From Eubacteriales bacterium (lineage in GTDB: Bacteria; Bacillota; Clostridia; Lachnospirales; Lachnospiraceae), in the NCBI GenBank assembly GCA_030527665.1, contig JAUNAK010000026.1, positions 1 to 34,461 of the forward strand: DNA of 34,461 bases, read 5' to 3'. Below the pieces are notes generated by a model, which saw only the letters and a list, made by a program, of their open reading frames with translations, ran no database searches and was not told the DNA's origin. Position 1 is the stretch's first letter, and each line of letters begins with the position of its first letter. The position numbers were made by a program, and so were the translations under genes. Below are positions 18,246-26,510 of this stretch, piece after piece.

Positions 18246-19375
18246 TGCGGCTCACAGATCTGCCCACACCCTGCTATGTCATTGATGAGGGCAAACTGGA
18301 AGAAAATCTGAAAATACTGAAACAGGTGCAGGAGGATACCGGCTGCCGGATCCTCCTGGCACAGAAAGCCTTTTCCGCCTTCGCTGTATATCCGCTGATT
18401 CGGAAATATCTGGCCGGAACCACCTCCAGCGGTCTGTATGAGGCCAGACTCGGCTATGAGGAAATGGGCGGAGAAGTTCATATCTTCTCCCCGGCTTATC
18501 GGGACAGGGATTTTGATGAAATTGCGGAGATCTGCGGCCACATCATCTTTAATTCTTTTTCCCAGCTGGAAAAATTCCGTTCCCGCTGTCCGAAGGCCAG
18601 CATCGGCATTCGTCTGAATCCCATGTGCTCCACACAGGGGGAGCATGCCATCTACGATCCCTGTGCGCCGGGCAGCCGCCTGGGTGTCACAAGGGAGCAG
18701 TTCCGTCCGGATCATCTGGAAGGTGTGGAAGGTCTTCATTTTCATACGCTTTGCGAACAGAATTCCGATGATCTGGAAACAACGATGCAGGCAGTCGAGG
18801 AACAGTTTGGAGAATTCCTGCGCCTGCCGCAGATCAAATGGGTCAATATGGGCGGCGGCCACCACATCACCCGTGCCGATTATGATATCGCACGGCTGGA
18901 GCGCTGTATCCGCCACATGCAGGATACCTACCATGTGACCGTCTATCTGGAACCGGGGGAAGCGGTTGCCCTGAACGCGGGATATCTGATCACCGAAGTT
19001 CTGGATATAACCGAAAACGCCGGCATTCGCACGCTGATCCTGGATGCATCCGCCTCCTGCCACATGCCGGATGTGCTGGAAATGCCCTATCGCCCGCCGC
19101 TGAAGGATGCCGGCGAGCCTGGAGAAAAAGCTTATACTTACCGACTTTCCTCCAACACCTGCCTGGCCGGTGATATCATCGGCGACTACTCCTTCGATCA
19201 CGAGATCCGAATCGGGGATAAGCTGTATTTCGAAGATATGGCTATCTATTCCATGGTAAAAAACAATACCTTCAACGGAATACCGCTGCCGGATATCGAT
19301 GTGATGGATGGGAATGGGGAATGCAGGGTCGTGAAGAGGTTTGGGTATGACGATTTTAAGGAAAGATTGAGTTGA
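18245..19375 (+). CDS. nspC: Carboxynorspermidine/carboxyspermidine decarboxylase
   Basis: PLP enzyme of the alanine-racemase/DapA-like (fold III) family, 376 residues, which decarboxylates carboxyspermidine to spermidine. Lys41 in LLAQKAFS binds PLP. GLHFHTLCEQ and NMGGGHHITRADYD line the barrel, EPGEAV contacts the phosphate, and SSNTCLAGD supplies the C-terminal active-site Cys306 from the partner subunit. The ATG overlaps the TGA of the dehydrogenase, and no independent ribosome site is obvious, pointing to coupled translation. The last 20 or so codons are unusually G-rich (two AGG arginines, GGG glycines) compared with the rest of the gene and run directly into a GC-rich repeat. Confidence 0.92.
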
Positions 19376-19377
19376 CC

Positions 19378-19453
19378 GGCGTGGAGGGGACAGCATCCGT
19401 ACTCGGAGCAAGCCTCGGCAGGCTCCTGCGCCGGACACTGTCCCCTCCGCGCC
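19378..19453. repeat. GC-rich palindromic (REP-like) element
   Basis: GGCGTGGAGGGGACAG (19378-19393) pairs with CTGTCCCCTCCGCGCC (19438-19453), with one mismatch in 16. The 44-base interior can form its own hairpin (GGAGC/GCTCC around AGCCTCGGCAGGCT). There is no T-run after it, so it is a poor terminator. The composition differs from its surroundings. It begins three bases after the nspC stop and fills part of the 220-base gap before aguA. Single copy within this window. Confidence 0.6.
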
Positions 19454-19595
19454 TTGACAACTTTTGGGAAGGAGCAGCGCTTTCGCGCACAGTGCGTAAC
19501 TATTACGCTTTTACCGTCACTGGTTGACTGCGTTATTGAGAAGTGCAATTCATTACACAGGTAACTTTATTTTTTTACAAAGAACGATACATATT

Positions 19596-20738
19596 ATGAA
19601 CAACTTTACACTTCCGGGTTTTCGTATGCCCGGTGAATTTGAGAAACATGAGGGCTGCCTTCTGATCTGGCCGAGCAGGCCGGGGTCCTGGCCGTTTGGG
19701 GCTAAGGCAGCAAGGGAAGCTTTCTGCAGGGTGATCACTGCGATTGCCGACAGTGAGCATGTCTGGGTTCTTGCCGGTGCCGACTGCATCGACAATGCGA
19801 GGCAGATGCTCTCTGAGTCGGTGACCGTTGTTCCTGCGGATGCGGATCCGATGGATCCGGCCTTCCGCGGACCGGGATCGGTTACGCTCCTGCCGCTCGA
19901 GACGGATGATGCATGGGCCCGTGATGTTGGTCCTACAGTTGTCATGAATGCACAGGGGGAACGTCTGGGAATCGACTGGTGCTTCAATGCATGGGGAGGC
20001 GATGTTGACGGGCTCTATCCGCACTGGGAAAAGGATGATGCGGCAGCTGCAGCCTTTTCAAAAGCAATCGGACTTTCTGTTCAGGATGCGCATCCCTTTG
20101 TACTGGAGGGTGGTTCCATTCACAGCGACGGTGAAGGTACCCTTCTGGTTACAGAGGCCTGCCTGCTTTCTGCCGGACGCAATCCGGATATGAGCAAAGA
20201 AGAGATCGAGCAGCAGCTATGTGCCGCCCTCGGTACCGAAAAAGTCCTCTGGCTTCCTCATGGAATCGTAAACGACGAAACCAACGAACATGTGGACAAT
20301 GCAGCTGCCTTCGTCCGTCCCGGAGAGATCGTACTTGCCTGGACCGATAACGAATCGGATCCGCAGTATGCATTTTCCAAGGCAGATCTGGATTATCTGG
20401 AAAAGGAAACCGATGCACGAGGAAGAAAGCTCACGGTGCATAAGCTGTATATTCCCTCCGTACCTGTCACGGTACAGGAGGAAGACCTGGAAGGCTATGT
20501 TTTTGAAGAAGGAGAAGATGTGCGGGAGGCCGGCGAACGCCTGGCTGCCAGCTATGTGAACTTCTATATCTCCAACGGAGGCATCCTGCTTCCTCAGTTC
20601 GGAGATTCCAACGATGCAAAGGCCGTTCAGCTGCTGACCGAGCTTTTCCCGGAGCGTACCATCTACCCGATTCCCGCCCGGGACATTCTACTGGGCGGCG
20701 GCAACATCCACTGCATCACGCAGCAGATTCCACAGTGA
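19596..20738 (+). CDS. aguA: Agmatine deiminase
   Basis: Hydrolyses agmatine to N-carbamoylputrescine and ammonia. The 380-residue protein has the five-fold pseudosymmetric deiminase (PPAD) fold. Features include [23 protein letters not shown] near the start, [11 protein letters not shown] (active-site acidic and Arg residues), DWCFNAWGG, the [20 protein letters not shown] segment, and the C-terminal [11 protein letters not shown] with nucleophile Cys373. The ATG at 19596 precedes the conserved start, but no good Shine-Dalgarno is visible; in-frame sequence extends to 19524. It is 220 bases beyond nspC, behind a palindromic repeat, and 27 bases before aguB. Transcription may come from the upstream operon or from its own, unidentified, promoter. 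Confidence 0.94.
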   Translation: MNNFTLPGFRMPGEFEKHEGCLLIWPSRPGSWPFGAKAAREAFCRVITAIADSEHVWVLAGADCIDNARQMLSESVTVVPADADPMDPAFRGPGSVTLLPLETDDAWARDVGPTVVMNAQGERLGIDWCFNAWGGDVDGLYPHWEKDDAAAAAFSKAIGLSVQDAHPFVLEGGSIHSDGEGTLLVTEACLLSAGRNPDMSKEEIEQQLCAALGTEKVLWLPHGIVNDETNEHVDNAAAFVRPGEIVLAWTDNESDPQYAFSKADLDYLEKETDARGRKLTVHKLYIPSVPVTVQEEDLEGYVFEEGEDVREAGERLAASYVNFYISNGGILLPQFGDSNDAKAVQLLTELFPERTIYPIPARDILLGGGNIHCITQQIPQ

Positions 20739-20765
20739 CACATTATATATGGAGAATATACTTTA

Positions 20766-21644
20766 ATGAGAAATGTAACCGTTGCAGCAGTTCAGATGCG
20801 CTGCACCAATGAAGTATCCGACAATATCGCACGGGCAGATGCTCTGGTTCGGGAAGCCGCAGCCAAAGGCGCGCAGATCATTCTGCTTCCAGAGCTTTTT
20901 GAACGTCCGTATTTCTGTCAGGAGCGCCGTTATGAATATTATCGTTTTGCGGCACCGACCGAAAAGAATCCGGCGGTTTGTCACTTTATGCAGATTGCAA
21001 AGGAGCTGTCGGTCGTTCTTCCGATCAGCTTTTATGAAAAGGACGGAAAGCGGCTCTTCAACACGACAGCCGTCATTGATGCCGATGGTACTTTGTTAGG
21101 TATCTATCGCAAGACACACATTCCGGATGATCATTATTATCAGGAAAAATTCTATTTTACTCCGGGGGACACCGGCTTCCGTACCTGGAAGACCCGTTAC
21201 GGCACCATCGGTGTCGGCATCTGTTGGGATCAATGGTTCCCGGAGACTGCAAGATGCCTTGCCATAAACGGCGCAGAGCTGCTGTTCTATCCCACCGCCA
21301 TCGGAAGTGAACCGATCCTGAACTGTGACAGTATGCCGCACTGGCGCCGGACCATGCAGGGCCATGCCGCAGCCAATGTTATGCCGGTCATCGCGGCCAA
21401 CCGCATCGGTCTGGAAACGGTTTCTCCCTGTGAGGAAAACGGCGGCCAGACCTCGGTGCTTAATTTCTACGGATCCTCATTCATTGCCGACGGCACCGGT
21501 GAATTGGTGGAAAGCGCAGGAAGAGAAGAAGAATGTGTTCTGCTTCATACCTTCGATCTTGATGAGCTGGAAGAAGAACGTCTCAGCTGGGGACTGTTCC
21601 GAGACCGCCGCCCGGACTGCTATACCGATCTGACACAGCGATAA
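20766..21644 (+). CDS. aguB: N-carbamoylputrescine amidase
   Basis: Nitrilase-superfamily amidohydrolase of 292 residues that converts N-carbamoylputrescine to putrescine, CO2 and ammonia. The catalytic Glu43 (LLPELFERPYFCQ), Lys116 (YRKTHIPDD) and Cys153 (GICWDQWFPE) form the family triad. The pattern HYYQEKFYFTPGDTGF and the C-terminal SWGLFRDRRPDCY are characteristic of this subgroup. It follows aguA closely, completing the arginine-agmatine-putrescine route whose product feeds the carboxyspermidine enzymes encoded upstream. No convincing terminator follows; the next 550 bases contain repeats and the leader of a MATE transporter. Confidence 0.94.
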   Translation: MRNVTVAAVQMRCTNEVSDNIARADALVREAAAKGAQIILLPELFERPYFCQERRYEYYRFAAPTEKNPAVCHFMQIAKELSVVLPISFYEKDGKRLFNTTAVIDADGTLLGIYRKTHIPDDHYYQEKFYFTPGDTGFRTWKTRYGTIGVGICWDQWFPETARCLAINGAELLFYPTAIGSEPILNCDSMPHWRRTMQGHAAANVMPVIAANRIGLETVSPCEENGGQTSVLNFYGSSFIADGTGELVESAGREEECVLLHTFDLDELEEERLSWGLFRDRRPDCYTDLTQR

Positions 21645-21757
21645 AACATGGTTCCCACAGGAATCATTTGCCGTTGTCATTCCCATCCTTGATTTTTTCC
21701 AGCCTGTGCGCAGCGAAACTATATGCAGATCCGGGGGAGCTTAAGCTCACATCCTCC

Positions 21758-21898
21758 TATACGAATCTCACAAGCTCACCGGCGAATATTTTGACTTCCG
21801 ATCCGGGATCGGCTGCCATTCTCTTATACGAATCTCGCAGGAGAATTCATGCAAGAAAATTCGTATAAGTGAAAATTTAAGATTCGTATAAGCGAAAA
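21758..21898. repeat. Cluster of four TATACGAAT/ATTCGTATA repeats
   Basis: Two copies of TATACGAATCTC in one orientation (21758-21769 and 21825-21836) are followed by two inverted copies, ATTCGTATAAGTGAAAA (21859-21875) and ATTCGTATAAGCGAAAA (21882-21898), whose starts are 23 bases apart. The last copy ends eight bases before the -35 box of the MATE-leader promoter. A small hairpin CCGATCC/GGATCGG sits between the two pairs. The arrangement resembles clustered operators, but no regulator can be assigned. Confidence 0.55.
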
Positions 21899-21905
21899 AT
21901 AATGT

Positions 21906-21935
21906 TTGCAAATAAAGCAGTGACTGAGCTATAAT
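21906..21935 (+). promoter_or_regulatory. Strong promoter for the MATE leader
   Basis: TTGCAA (21906-21911) and a perfect TATAAT (21930-21935) are 18 bases apart. Transcription would start near 21942, only about five bases before the first terminator-like hairpin. The MATE gene starts about 250 bases further on. Confidence 0.65.
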
Positions 21936-21946
21936 ATTTCTGCAAT

Positions 21947-21992
21947 GAGTAGCTGAAACGGCGTAAAACCGATTGTTTCAGCTGCTCTTTTT
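21947..21992 (+). terminator. Terminator-like RNA hairpin A of the MATE leader
   Basis: A 13-base stem (GAGTAGCTGAAAC with GTTTCAGCTGCTC, one G-T pair) carries an apical GG/CC clamp around the seven-base loop CGTAAAA. A four-base 3' bulge (GATT) lies between clamp and stem. TTTTT follows at once. Placed just after the promoter, it would release a transcript of about 50 bases unless read through. Confidence 0.7.
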
Positions 21993-22040
21993 GTATGTTT
22001 GGGGATTCCCTCAGAAGCAGATCCATAATGTTAACGAAAA

Positions 22041-22088
22041 GCGTGTTGCCCTTGGCGTAAATCCAGCAAAGGGACAACACGTTTTTTT
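22041..22088 (+). terminator. Terminator-like RNA hairpin B of the MATE leader
   Basis: A stem GTGTTG-CCCTT with AAGGG-A-CAACAC is topped by a GG/CC clamp around the seven-base loop CGTAAAT. A four-base 3' bulge (AGCA) again lies between clamp and stem, and TTTTTTT follows. The apical architecture is the same as in hairpin A, although the lower stems differ completely. It is the second potential stop for transcription before the MATE gene. Confidence 0.75.
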
Positions 22089-22092
22089 ATTT

Positions 22093-22164
22093 CGGATCAC
22101 AGATTTCTGCAGCAGAAAGCCGCATTGCGGCTGCCAGACTTGCACGAACCCTCTTCGTGATCCG
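22093..22164 (+). promoter_or_regulatory. Three-stem RNA junction ahead of the MATE ribosome site
   Basis: CGGATCAC (22093-22100) pairs with GTGATCCG (22157-22164), closing a region with two inner hairpins, TTCTGC/GCAGAA and AGCCGC/GCGGCT. It lies between the second terminator-like hairpin and the GGAGG of the transporter gene. It may be part of a regulatory leader; I recognise no known riboswitch class. Confidence 0.4.
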
Positions 22165-22194
22165 CTATTTAACTATTTTAGGAGGAAAACCAAT

Positions 22195-23661
22195 ATGAAC
22201 CCGTCACATGCAAACGCCTTTCTGGAGACAGAAAAAATTGGGAAACTCATGAAGAAATACTCGATTCCCTGCATCATTTCCCTGCTCGTCGGTGCACTCT
22301 ACAATATCGTTGACCAGATCTTCATCGCCAATGCGGATTATCTGGGCTCCTTTGGCAATGCCGCAAATACCGTGGTATTTCCTATGACCGTTCTGGCACT
22401 GGGCATCGCTGTCATGATCGGTGACGGCTGCTGCACCTTTGTCAGCATCAGCCTGGGAATGAAAGATTCGGAAAGAGCACACAGAAGCATCGGCAATTCC
22501 ATTCTTCTCTGCGTGATCAGCAGTATTCTGCTGACTGCCGTATATCTGCTCTTCTCTGAACAGATCCTGACGATATTCGGCGGCCGGGTCAATCCGGAGA
22601 CCTATGCACTGGCAAAAGAATATTTCTTTGTCATTGCCCTTGGTATGCCGTTCTATATGTTCGGGCAGGCAATGAATCCCGTCATCCGCTCAGACGGCAG
22701 TCCGCGCTTTGCCATGTTCGCAACGGTATCCGGTGCTGTCGTCAATATCATTCTTGACCCTGTCATGATCTACGGTCTGCTCGGCTGTCCGAAACTCGGT
22801 ATGACCGGAGCAGCTCTGGCTACTGTACTCGGACAATGTCTGACAGCTGCTCTCTCTATTTGGTACCTTTTCCATATGAAAGCGTTAAAACTGAATAGGA
22901 GCAGCTTTGGAATCTGGGGCAGTCTGATGAAGAATTTTCTTCCTTTAGGTATGACCAGTTTTCTTGCACAGGTTTCTCTGGTCATTTCCATGGCAGCTGT
23001 TCAGAATATGTGTACCAGATACGGTGCCATGGATGCCGTTTTCGGACAACCGGAATATGCTCAGATTCCGTTAGCTGTACTGGGCATTGTAATGAAATTT
23101 TTCCAGATTGCCATCTCTGTAGCGATCGGTATGGCTGCCGGCTGTATCCCGATCGTTGGCTATAACATGGGAGCCAATCGTTTTGACCGTGCAAAACAGC
23201 TTTTCTCATACCTGATCTGCGGAGAACTGATCGTAGGCTTTGCAGCTCTGCTGATCGTAGAACTGCTGCCGCAGCAGCTGATCAACATCTTCGGTGCAGC
23301 TAATGAAAGCGCCTATTACACGAACTTTGCGATCCGCAGTTTCCGTATCTACCTGTGTATGCTTCCTCTGGCAACACTAAACAAGGGAACCTTCATCTAT
23401 CTGCAGGGAATGGGAAAAGCTCTGGCTTCCACAATTATTACTCTCACCCGTGAAATCATTCTGGGTGTTGCGCTTCCCATTCTGCTTCCGGTTATTTGGG
23501 GGCTGGACGGAATTCTGTATTCCTTCCCTGCAGCGGATATTCTTACCTGTATTGTTACTTTGGCCGTTATTTTCCGTACTTATCGGGAGCTGAATCTCAA
23601 AATGCAACCGGAGCCGAATCCTAATATGCAGCCGAAATCAACTCTTGAAGTACAGGCTTGA
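22195..23661 (+). CDS. MATE-family efflux transporter
   Basis: Cation-coupled multidrug/toxin exporter of 488 residues with about 12 membrane helices in two homologous halves. Family features include SIPCIISLLVGALYNIVDQIFI in helix 1, NPVIRSDGSPRFAM after helix 5, and GCIPIVGYNMGANRFDRAKQ in the second half. The C-terminal tail is hydrophilic and Pro/Asn-rich (PEPNPNMQPKS). The start at 22195 follows TTAGGAGGAAAACCAAT; the frame is open back to 21973 but that part is the RNA leader. The leader contains a promoter, two terminator-like hairpins and a junction, so expression is probably controlled after initiation. The substrate is unknown. Confidence 0.92.
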   Translation: MNPSHANAFLETEKIGKLMKKYSIPCIISLLVGALYNIVDQIFIANADYLGSFGNAANTVVFPMTVLALGIAVMIGDGCCTFVSISLGMKDSERAHRSIGNSILLCVISSILLTAVYLLFSEQILTIFGGRVNPETYALAKEYFFVIALGMPFYMFGQAMNPVIRSDGSPRFAMFATVSGAVVNIILDPVMIYGLLGCPKLGMTGAALATVLGQCLTAALSIWYLFHMKALKLNRSSFGIWGSLMKNFLPLGMTSFLAQVSLVISMAAVQNMCTRYGAMDAVFGQPEYAQIPLAVLGIVMKFFQIAISVAIGMAAGCIPIVGYNMGANRFDRAKQLFSYLICGELIVGFAALLIVELLPQQLINIFGAANESAYYTNFAIRSFRIYLCMLPLATLNKGTFIYLQGMGKALASTIITLTREIILGVALPILLPVIWGLDGILYSFPAADILTCIVTLAVIFRTYRELNLKMQPEPNPNMQPKSTLEVQA

Positions 23662-23724
23662 CAATACCATCACTTTTGATACAACTTATAATATAGTCAC
23701 TGAATAAAACAGGAGGAATTATAT

Positions 23725-24219
23725 ATGGATCCTATTTTTCACAGAACCAGCATCCGTCAGTTTCAGAACAAAGAAGTTGAACCAGAAAAAATCCAAAAAC
23801 TGCTGCGTGCCGGCATGCAGGCACCTTCTGCCGTCAATCAGCAGCCCTGGGAATTCTATGTGGTACAAAACAAAGAAATGCTAAAAAAACTCTCACAGAC
23901 CAGTCCCTATGCAGGCTGTGCCAAAAATGCCCCTCTGGCTATTGTAATTGTATCCCGCGATGATTGTATTCTGCCGGACTACCAGGATATTGACTGTGCA
24001 ATTGCCACAGAAAGTATTATGCTGGAAGCCGATCTACTTGGCCTTGGATCTGTCATGCTGGGGATTGCCCCTCTGCAGGAACGAATGGATACCGTCGGTA
24101 AACTGCTCGGTTTATCAGAGCATCAGCATGCATTTACCATTCTTCCTGTCGGATACCCTGTTAAGGTTGATCCGCAAAAAGATCGCTATGACGAAGGTAA
24201 AGTACATTTTATCGATTGA
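23725..24219 (+). CDS. Nitroreductase-family flavoprotein
   Basis: Small FMN-dependent oxidoreductase of 164 residues. The start MDPIFHRTSIRQFQNKEV carries the R-x-S-I-R FMN-phosphate site, and MQAPSAVNQQPWEFYVV the second FMN contact. ECSIM-like residues before GLGSVMLGIAP match the C-terminal flavin loop. It is shorter than classical nitroreductases (about 200 residues) but complete for this subfamily. ACAGGAGGAATTAT precedes the ATG. The gene is 63 bases after the MATE gene on the same strand without an intervening terminator, so the two may be cotranscribed. The physiological electron acceptor is unknown. Confidence 0.88.
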   Translation: MDPIFHRTSIRQFQNKEVEPEKIQKLLRAGMQAPSAVNQQPWEFYVVQNKEMLKKLSQTSPYAGCAKNAPLAIVIVSRDDCILPDYQDIDCAIATESIMLEADLLGLGSVMLGIAPLQERMDTVGKLLGLSEHQHAFTILPVGYPVKVDPQKDRYDEGKVHFID

Positions 24220-24258
24220 ACCGCATCCTGGATATCTTGTGATACAAAAGCAGATACC

Positions 24259-24320
24259 TAAAAAAGACATCCGAATCTATTCATCTATATGATCAGAATA
24301 GAATCGGATGTCTTTTTTTG
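24259..24320 (+). terminator. Bidirectional intrinsic terminator
   Basis: A long stem, AAAAAAGACATCCGA with TCGGATGTCTTTTTTT extended by ATCTATTC/GAATAGA, lies between the nitroreductase gene and the convergent alanyl-tRNA editing gene. A and T runs on both flanks allow termination on either strand. Confidence 0.85.
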
Positions 24321-24369
24321 CTATTATGGGATGAAAAATCAGTGCAGTGCCTGTCTTTTATGTCTTTTC

Positions 24370-25659
24370 TCAGAAAGAATGCAGCAATACTTCTCTAATC
24401 TTCTCTTCGGAGGATTTGAAACTTCCCTGGATCATCTCCGGACTTCCGCCGCCTCTTCCGTTCAATGCGGAATTCAGACTTTTTGCTTTCTCCCGCAGAT
24501 TTCCTTCGGTCGTTCCGATAATATAGCTGTATTCGGGTTCATTTCCGTTATCTTTTTTGATCAGAACCGCTGCTGTCGGTGCCAGTTTTTCCTTCAGCAC
24601 TTCATTGCAGAAGCGTCTGGCGCTGTTGTTATCGATGCCGGACTCGAATACCATGCAGATCTGTGAAGAGTTGTCTGCATCACCGGAACCGGAAGTCAGC
24701 TCACGGCGGATCATTTCCAGACGAAGTGCCAGATACTTATCCGCCATTTCTGTGATTCGATAATTCAGTGCACTCTGCTCCTCTTTCAGCCTTGCAACGG
24801 CTGCCGCTGTTTCCATCGGTTTTGCGGAAAGCAGACGGGAGATCTCGGTATTCTGTTCCACCTTTCGTTCATAATCCTGCAGAGCCAGCCGGCCGCAGAC
24901 CATCTCGATCCGCACGCCTTTTTTGTAATTCATCAGGCTCAGTGCCTTAATCATGCCGACTTCACCGGTGTACATCAGATGGGTTCCGCAGCAGGCACAG
25001 GTATCTGCTCCCGGAATATCAATAATGCGGACGATTCCTTCCAGTTCCTTCTTGCTTCGATAGTCCAGCTCTTCCAGTTCCTTCCCCTGAGGAAAAAGTT
25101 CCCGAACAGGCAGGTTGCTCTGTACTACCTGATTGGCTTCTCTTTCGCAGATCATCAATTCTTCCCATGTTAACGGTCCGGAGATGTCGATGGTGATCAG
25201 ATTCTCGTTCATATGAAAGCCGACATTTTCATAACCGAACCTTCTGTGAATAATACCGGACAGGATATGCTCCCCGGTGTGTCCCTGGGTGTGATCCATA
25301 CGGCGTTCCCAGTCAATGACACCGCGAACCTTCGTGCCAGTCTCCAGCGGACGATCCGCCCGATGCAGGATCCGGTCCTGCTTTTTCTGTACGTCTGTGA
25401 TGCGGACACGATCTGTGCTGTCGGCATGTACGACTGCTTTCTCCGCTTCGTCCCGTATCTCCGTTTTCAAAGGATCCTCCTCCGAAGCGACAGTCAGCAG
25501 GCTGCCGATGTCCGCCGGCTGTCCGCCGCCTTCCGGATAGAAGGCGGTCTGACTCAATTCGATCTGCCAGCCTTTCTCATCTTTTTCACAGGCAATAACT
25601 TCTGCCTCAAAGGTCTGTATATACGGTCTTTGATAATATAATTCTGTAAAGTTTTCCAT
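24370..25659 (-). CDS. Alanyl-tRNA editing protein (AlaX-L type, with DHHA1 domain)
   Basis: Free-standing homologue of the AlaRS editing half, hydrolysing Ser-tRNA(Ala) or Gly-tRNA(Ala) in the cytoplasm. The N-terminal beta domain includes TAFYPEGGGQPAD (39-50). Zinc-ligand motifs are HTGEH (His127, His131) and CACCGTH (Cys223, His227). A coiled stretch (about 255-320) leads to a C-terminal DHHA1 domain ending in NGRGGGSPEMIQGSF, the tRNA-elbow-binding motif. At 429 residues it fits the long AlaX class. AGGTGG precedes the ATG at 25659, and a hairpin (25677-25702) sits just upstream of it. Confidence 0.92.
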   Translation of the reverse strand: MENFTELYYQRPYIQTFEAEVIACEKDEKGWQIELSQTAFYPEGGGQPADIGSLLTVASEEDPLKTEIRDEAEKAVVHADSTDRVRITDVQKKQDRILHRADRPLETGTKVRGVIDWERRMDHTQGHTGEHILSGIIHRRFGYENVGFHMNENLITIDISGPLTWEELMICEREANQVVQSNLPVRELFPQGKELEELDYRSKKELEGIVRIIDIPGADTCACCGTHLMYTGEVGMIKALSLMNYKKGVRIEMVCGRLALQDYERKVEQNTEISRLLSAKPMETAAAVARLKEEQSALNYRITEMADKYLALRLEMIRRELTSGSGDADNSSQICMVFESGIDNNSARRFCNEVLKEKLAPTAAVLIKKDNGNEPEYSYIIGTTEGNLREKAKSLNSALNGRGGGSPEMIQGSFKSSEEKIREVLLHSF

Positions 25660-25676
25660 TTTTCCACCTGTATTTC

Positions 25677-25736
25677 ATCGCAGTCGGAGCCCCGGCTGCG
25701 ATAAGCAAAAGAACGTCACGCCGGACATTCTCTTTG
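25677..25736 (-). other. Hairpins upstream of the alanyl-tRNA editing gene
   Basis: ATCGCAG...CTGCGAT (25677-25702) forms a stem with an inner CGG/CCG directly before the ribosome site of the editing gene. Next to it AGAACGTC/GACATTCT (25710-25731) forms another hairpin; on the minus strand it is followed by TTTTG and could be a weak terminator. Their role is unknown. Confidence 0.35.
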
Positions 25737-25745
25737 CATGCCTGA

Positions 25746-25777
25746 CAAAAAGGGCTGCCGCCTTCTGCGTCAGCCCT
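25746..25777 (-). terminator. Intrinsic terminator of the second nitroreductase gene
   Basis: On the minus strand AGGGCTG pairs with CAGCCCT across a 13-base loop and is followed by TTTTTGTC. It lies about 20 bases after the nitroreductase stop. Confidence 0.75.
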
Positions 25778-25796
25778 GCTGTCTGTTTACTCAGGA

Positions 25797-26330
25797 TCAG
25801 TCAAAGAACACCGTCGTGATCTTGTCTTCCGGAATCTCTCTTTCCTCAAATACCTCATCGGTATAGCCGCTGGCCATACCGCAGATCGGTGTGAAGCCTT
25901 CCGGAATAGCGAGTTTTGCTTTCAGCTCCGGATCTGCATTCAGAGCATTGACAATACCCCAGATATGTGTGGCACCCAGACCCAGCTCGGTAGATGCCAG
26001 TGTCATGTTCTCTACCATGCAGGCTCCGTTGGAATAGACCGGGTTATCTGCCGGTGTTCCGGAGAGGATACCGGAAATCAGGATCAGAACCGGAGCTCCG
26101 TACAGCGGATGAATGCCCGGACGGCCGATCTGTGCGGCTGCACTCTCCTCCCATGCCTGCAGAAACTCTGCATTGCGGATAACAGTGATATGCATGGTAT
26201 CGAATTTTCCGCCGCCAATGGCAGAAGCACGTGCTGCCTTCAGTAAGGTCTGCAGCTGCTCCTCGGACGGAGCTTTTCCGTTGTATTTGTGTGTGGTATG
26301 TCTTGTATAAATAGCCTGTAATGTATTCAT
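25797..26330 (-). CDS. Nitroreductase-family protein
   Basis: FMN-dependent oxidoreductase of 177 residues. It starts MNTLQAIYTRHTTHKYNGKAPS, with RHTTHKY in place of the usual R-x-S-x-R site, and has ARASAIGGGKFDTMHITVI as the second flavin segment, where SPS-x-x-N-x-Q is more common. The region MVENMTLASTELGLGATHIWGI forms the third flavin-binding part. An AAAGGAGG site lies at good spacing before the ATG. It differs clearly from the nitroreductase encoded at 23.7 kb. Physiological substrate unknown. Confidence 0.88.
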   Translation of the reverse strand: MNTLQAIYTRHTTHKYNGKAPSEEQLQTLLKAARASAIGGGKFDTMHITVIRNAEFLQAWEESAAAQIGRPGIHPLYGAPVLILISGILSGTPADNPVYSNGACMVENMTLASTELGLGATHIWGIVNALNADPELKAKLAIPEGFTPICGMASGYTDEVFEEREIPEDKITTVFFD

Positions 26331-26358
26331 AATTATCCTCCTTTGTTCGGTAAGATTC

Positions 26359-26387
26359 AGTATAACAGAATTCCGCTTTTCTGACAG
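26359..26387 (-). promoter_or_regulatory. Promoter of the second nitroreductase gene
   Basis: On the minus strand CTGTCA (26382-26387) and TATACT (26359-26364) are 17 bases apart, and TG stands near the -10 box. The start codon is 29 bases downstream of the -10. Confidence 0.55.
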
Positions 26388-26475
26388 TCTGTTTTTCTCT
26401 CTTTTTCCGGATTCCCCTGTATATTTTGCGTTTTTTCGTTAGTTTTTTAACTGTTGTTTTCTTTTTATTTTTTAC

Positions 26476-26504
26476 TTGAAATAAAAAAATCAATTTATTA
26501 TAAT
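26476..26504 (+). promoter_or_regulatory. Strong promoter for the second MATE gene
   Basis: TTGAAA (26476-26481) and a perfect TATAAT (26499-26504) are 17 bases apart in an AT-rich stretch. Transcription from here would give a leader of about 225 bases before the ATG at 26738. Confidence 0.65.
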
Positions 26505-26510
26505 AGCCAA

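Noticed and set aside
19378-19453. An intrinsic terminator after nspC
   Set aside because: The hairpin is strong, but no T-run follows on either strand, so it fits a repeat element better.
19524-19552. A promoter directly upstream of aguA (TTGACT box)
   Set aside because: No acceptable -10 box occurs at 16-18 bases spacing.
21947-22088. A guanidine-II (mini-ykkC) tandem riboswitch
   Set aside because: That class has ACGR tetraloops; here the loops are seven bases (CGTAAAA/T) with a GG/CC clamp and a four-base bulge.
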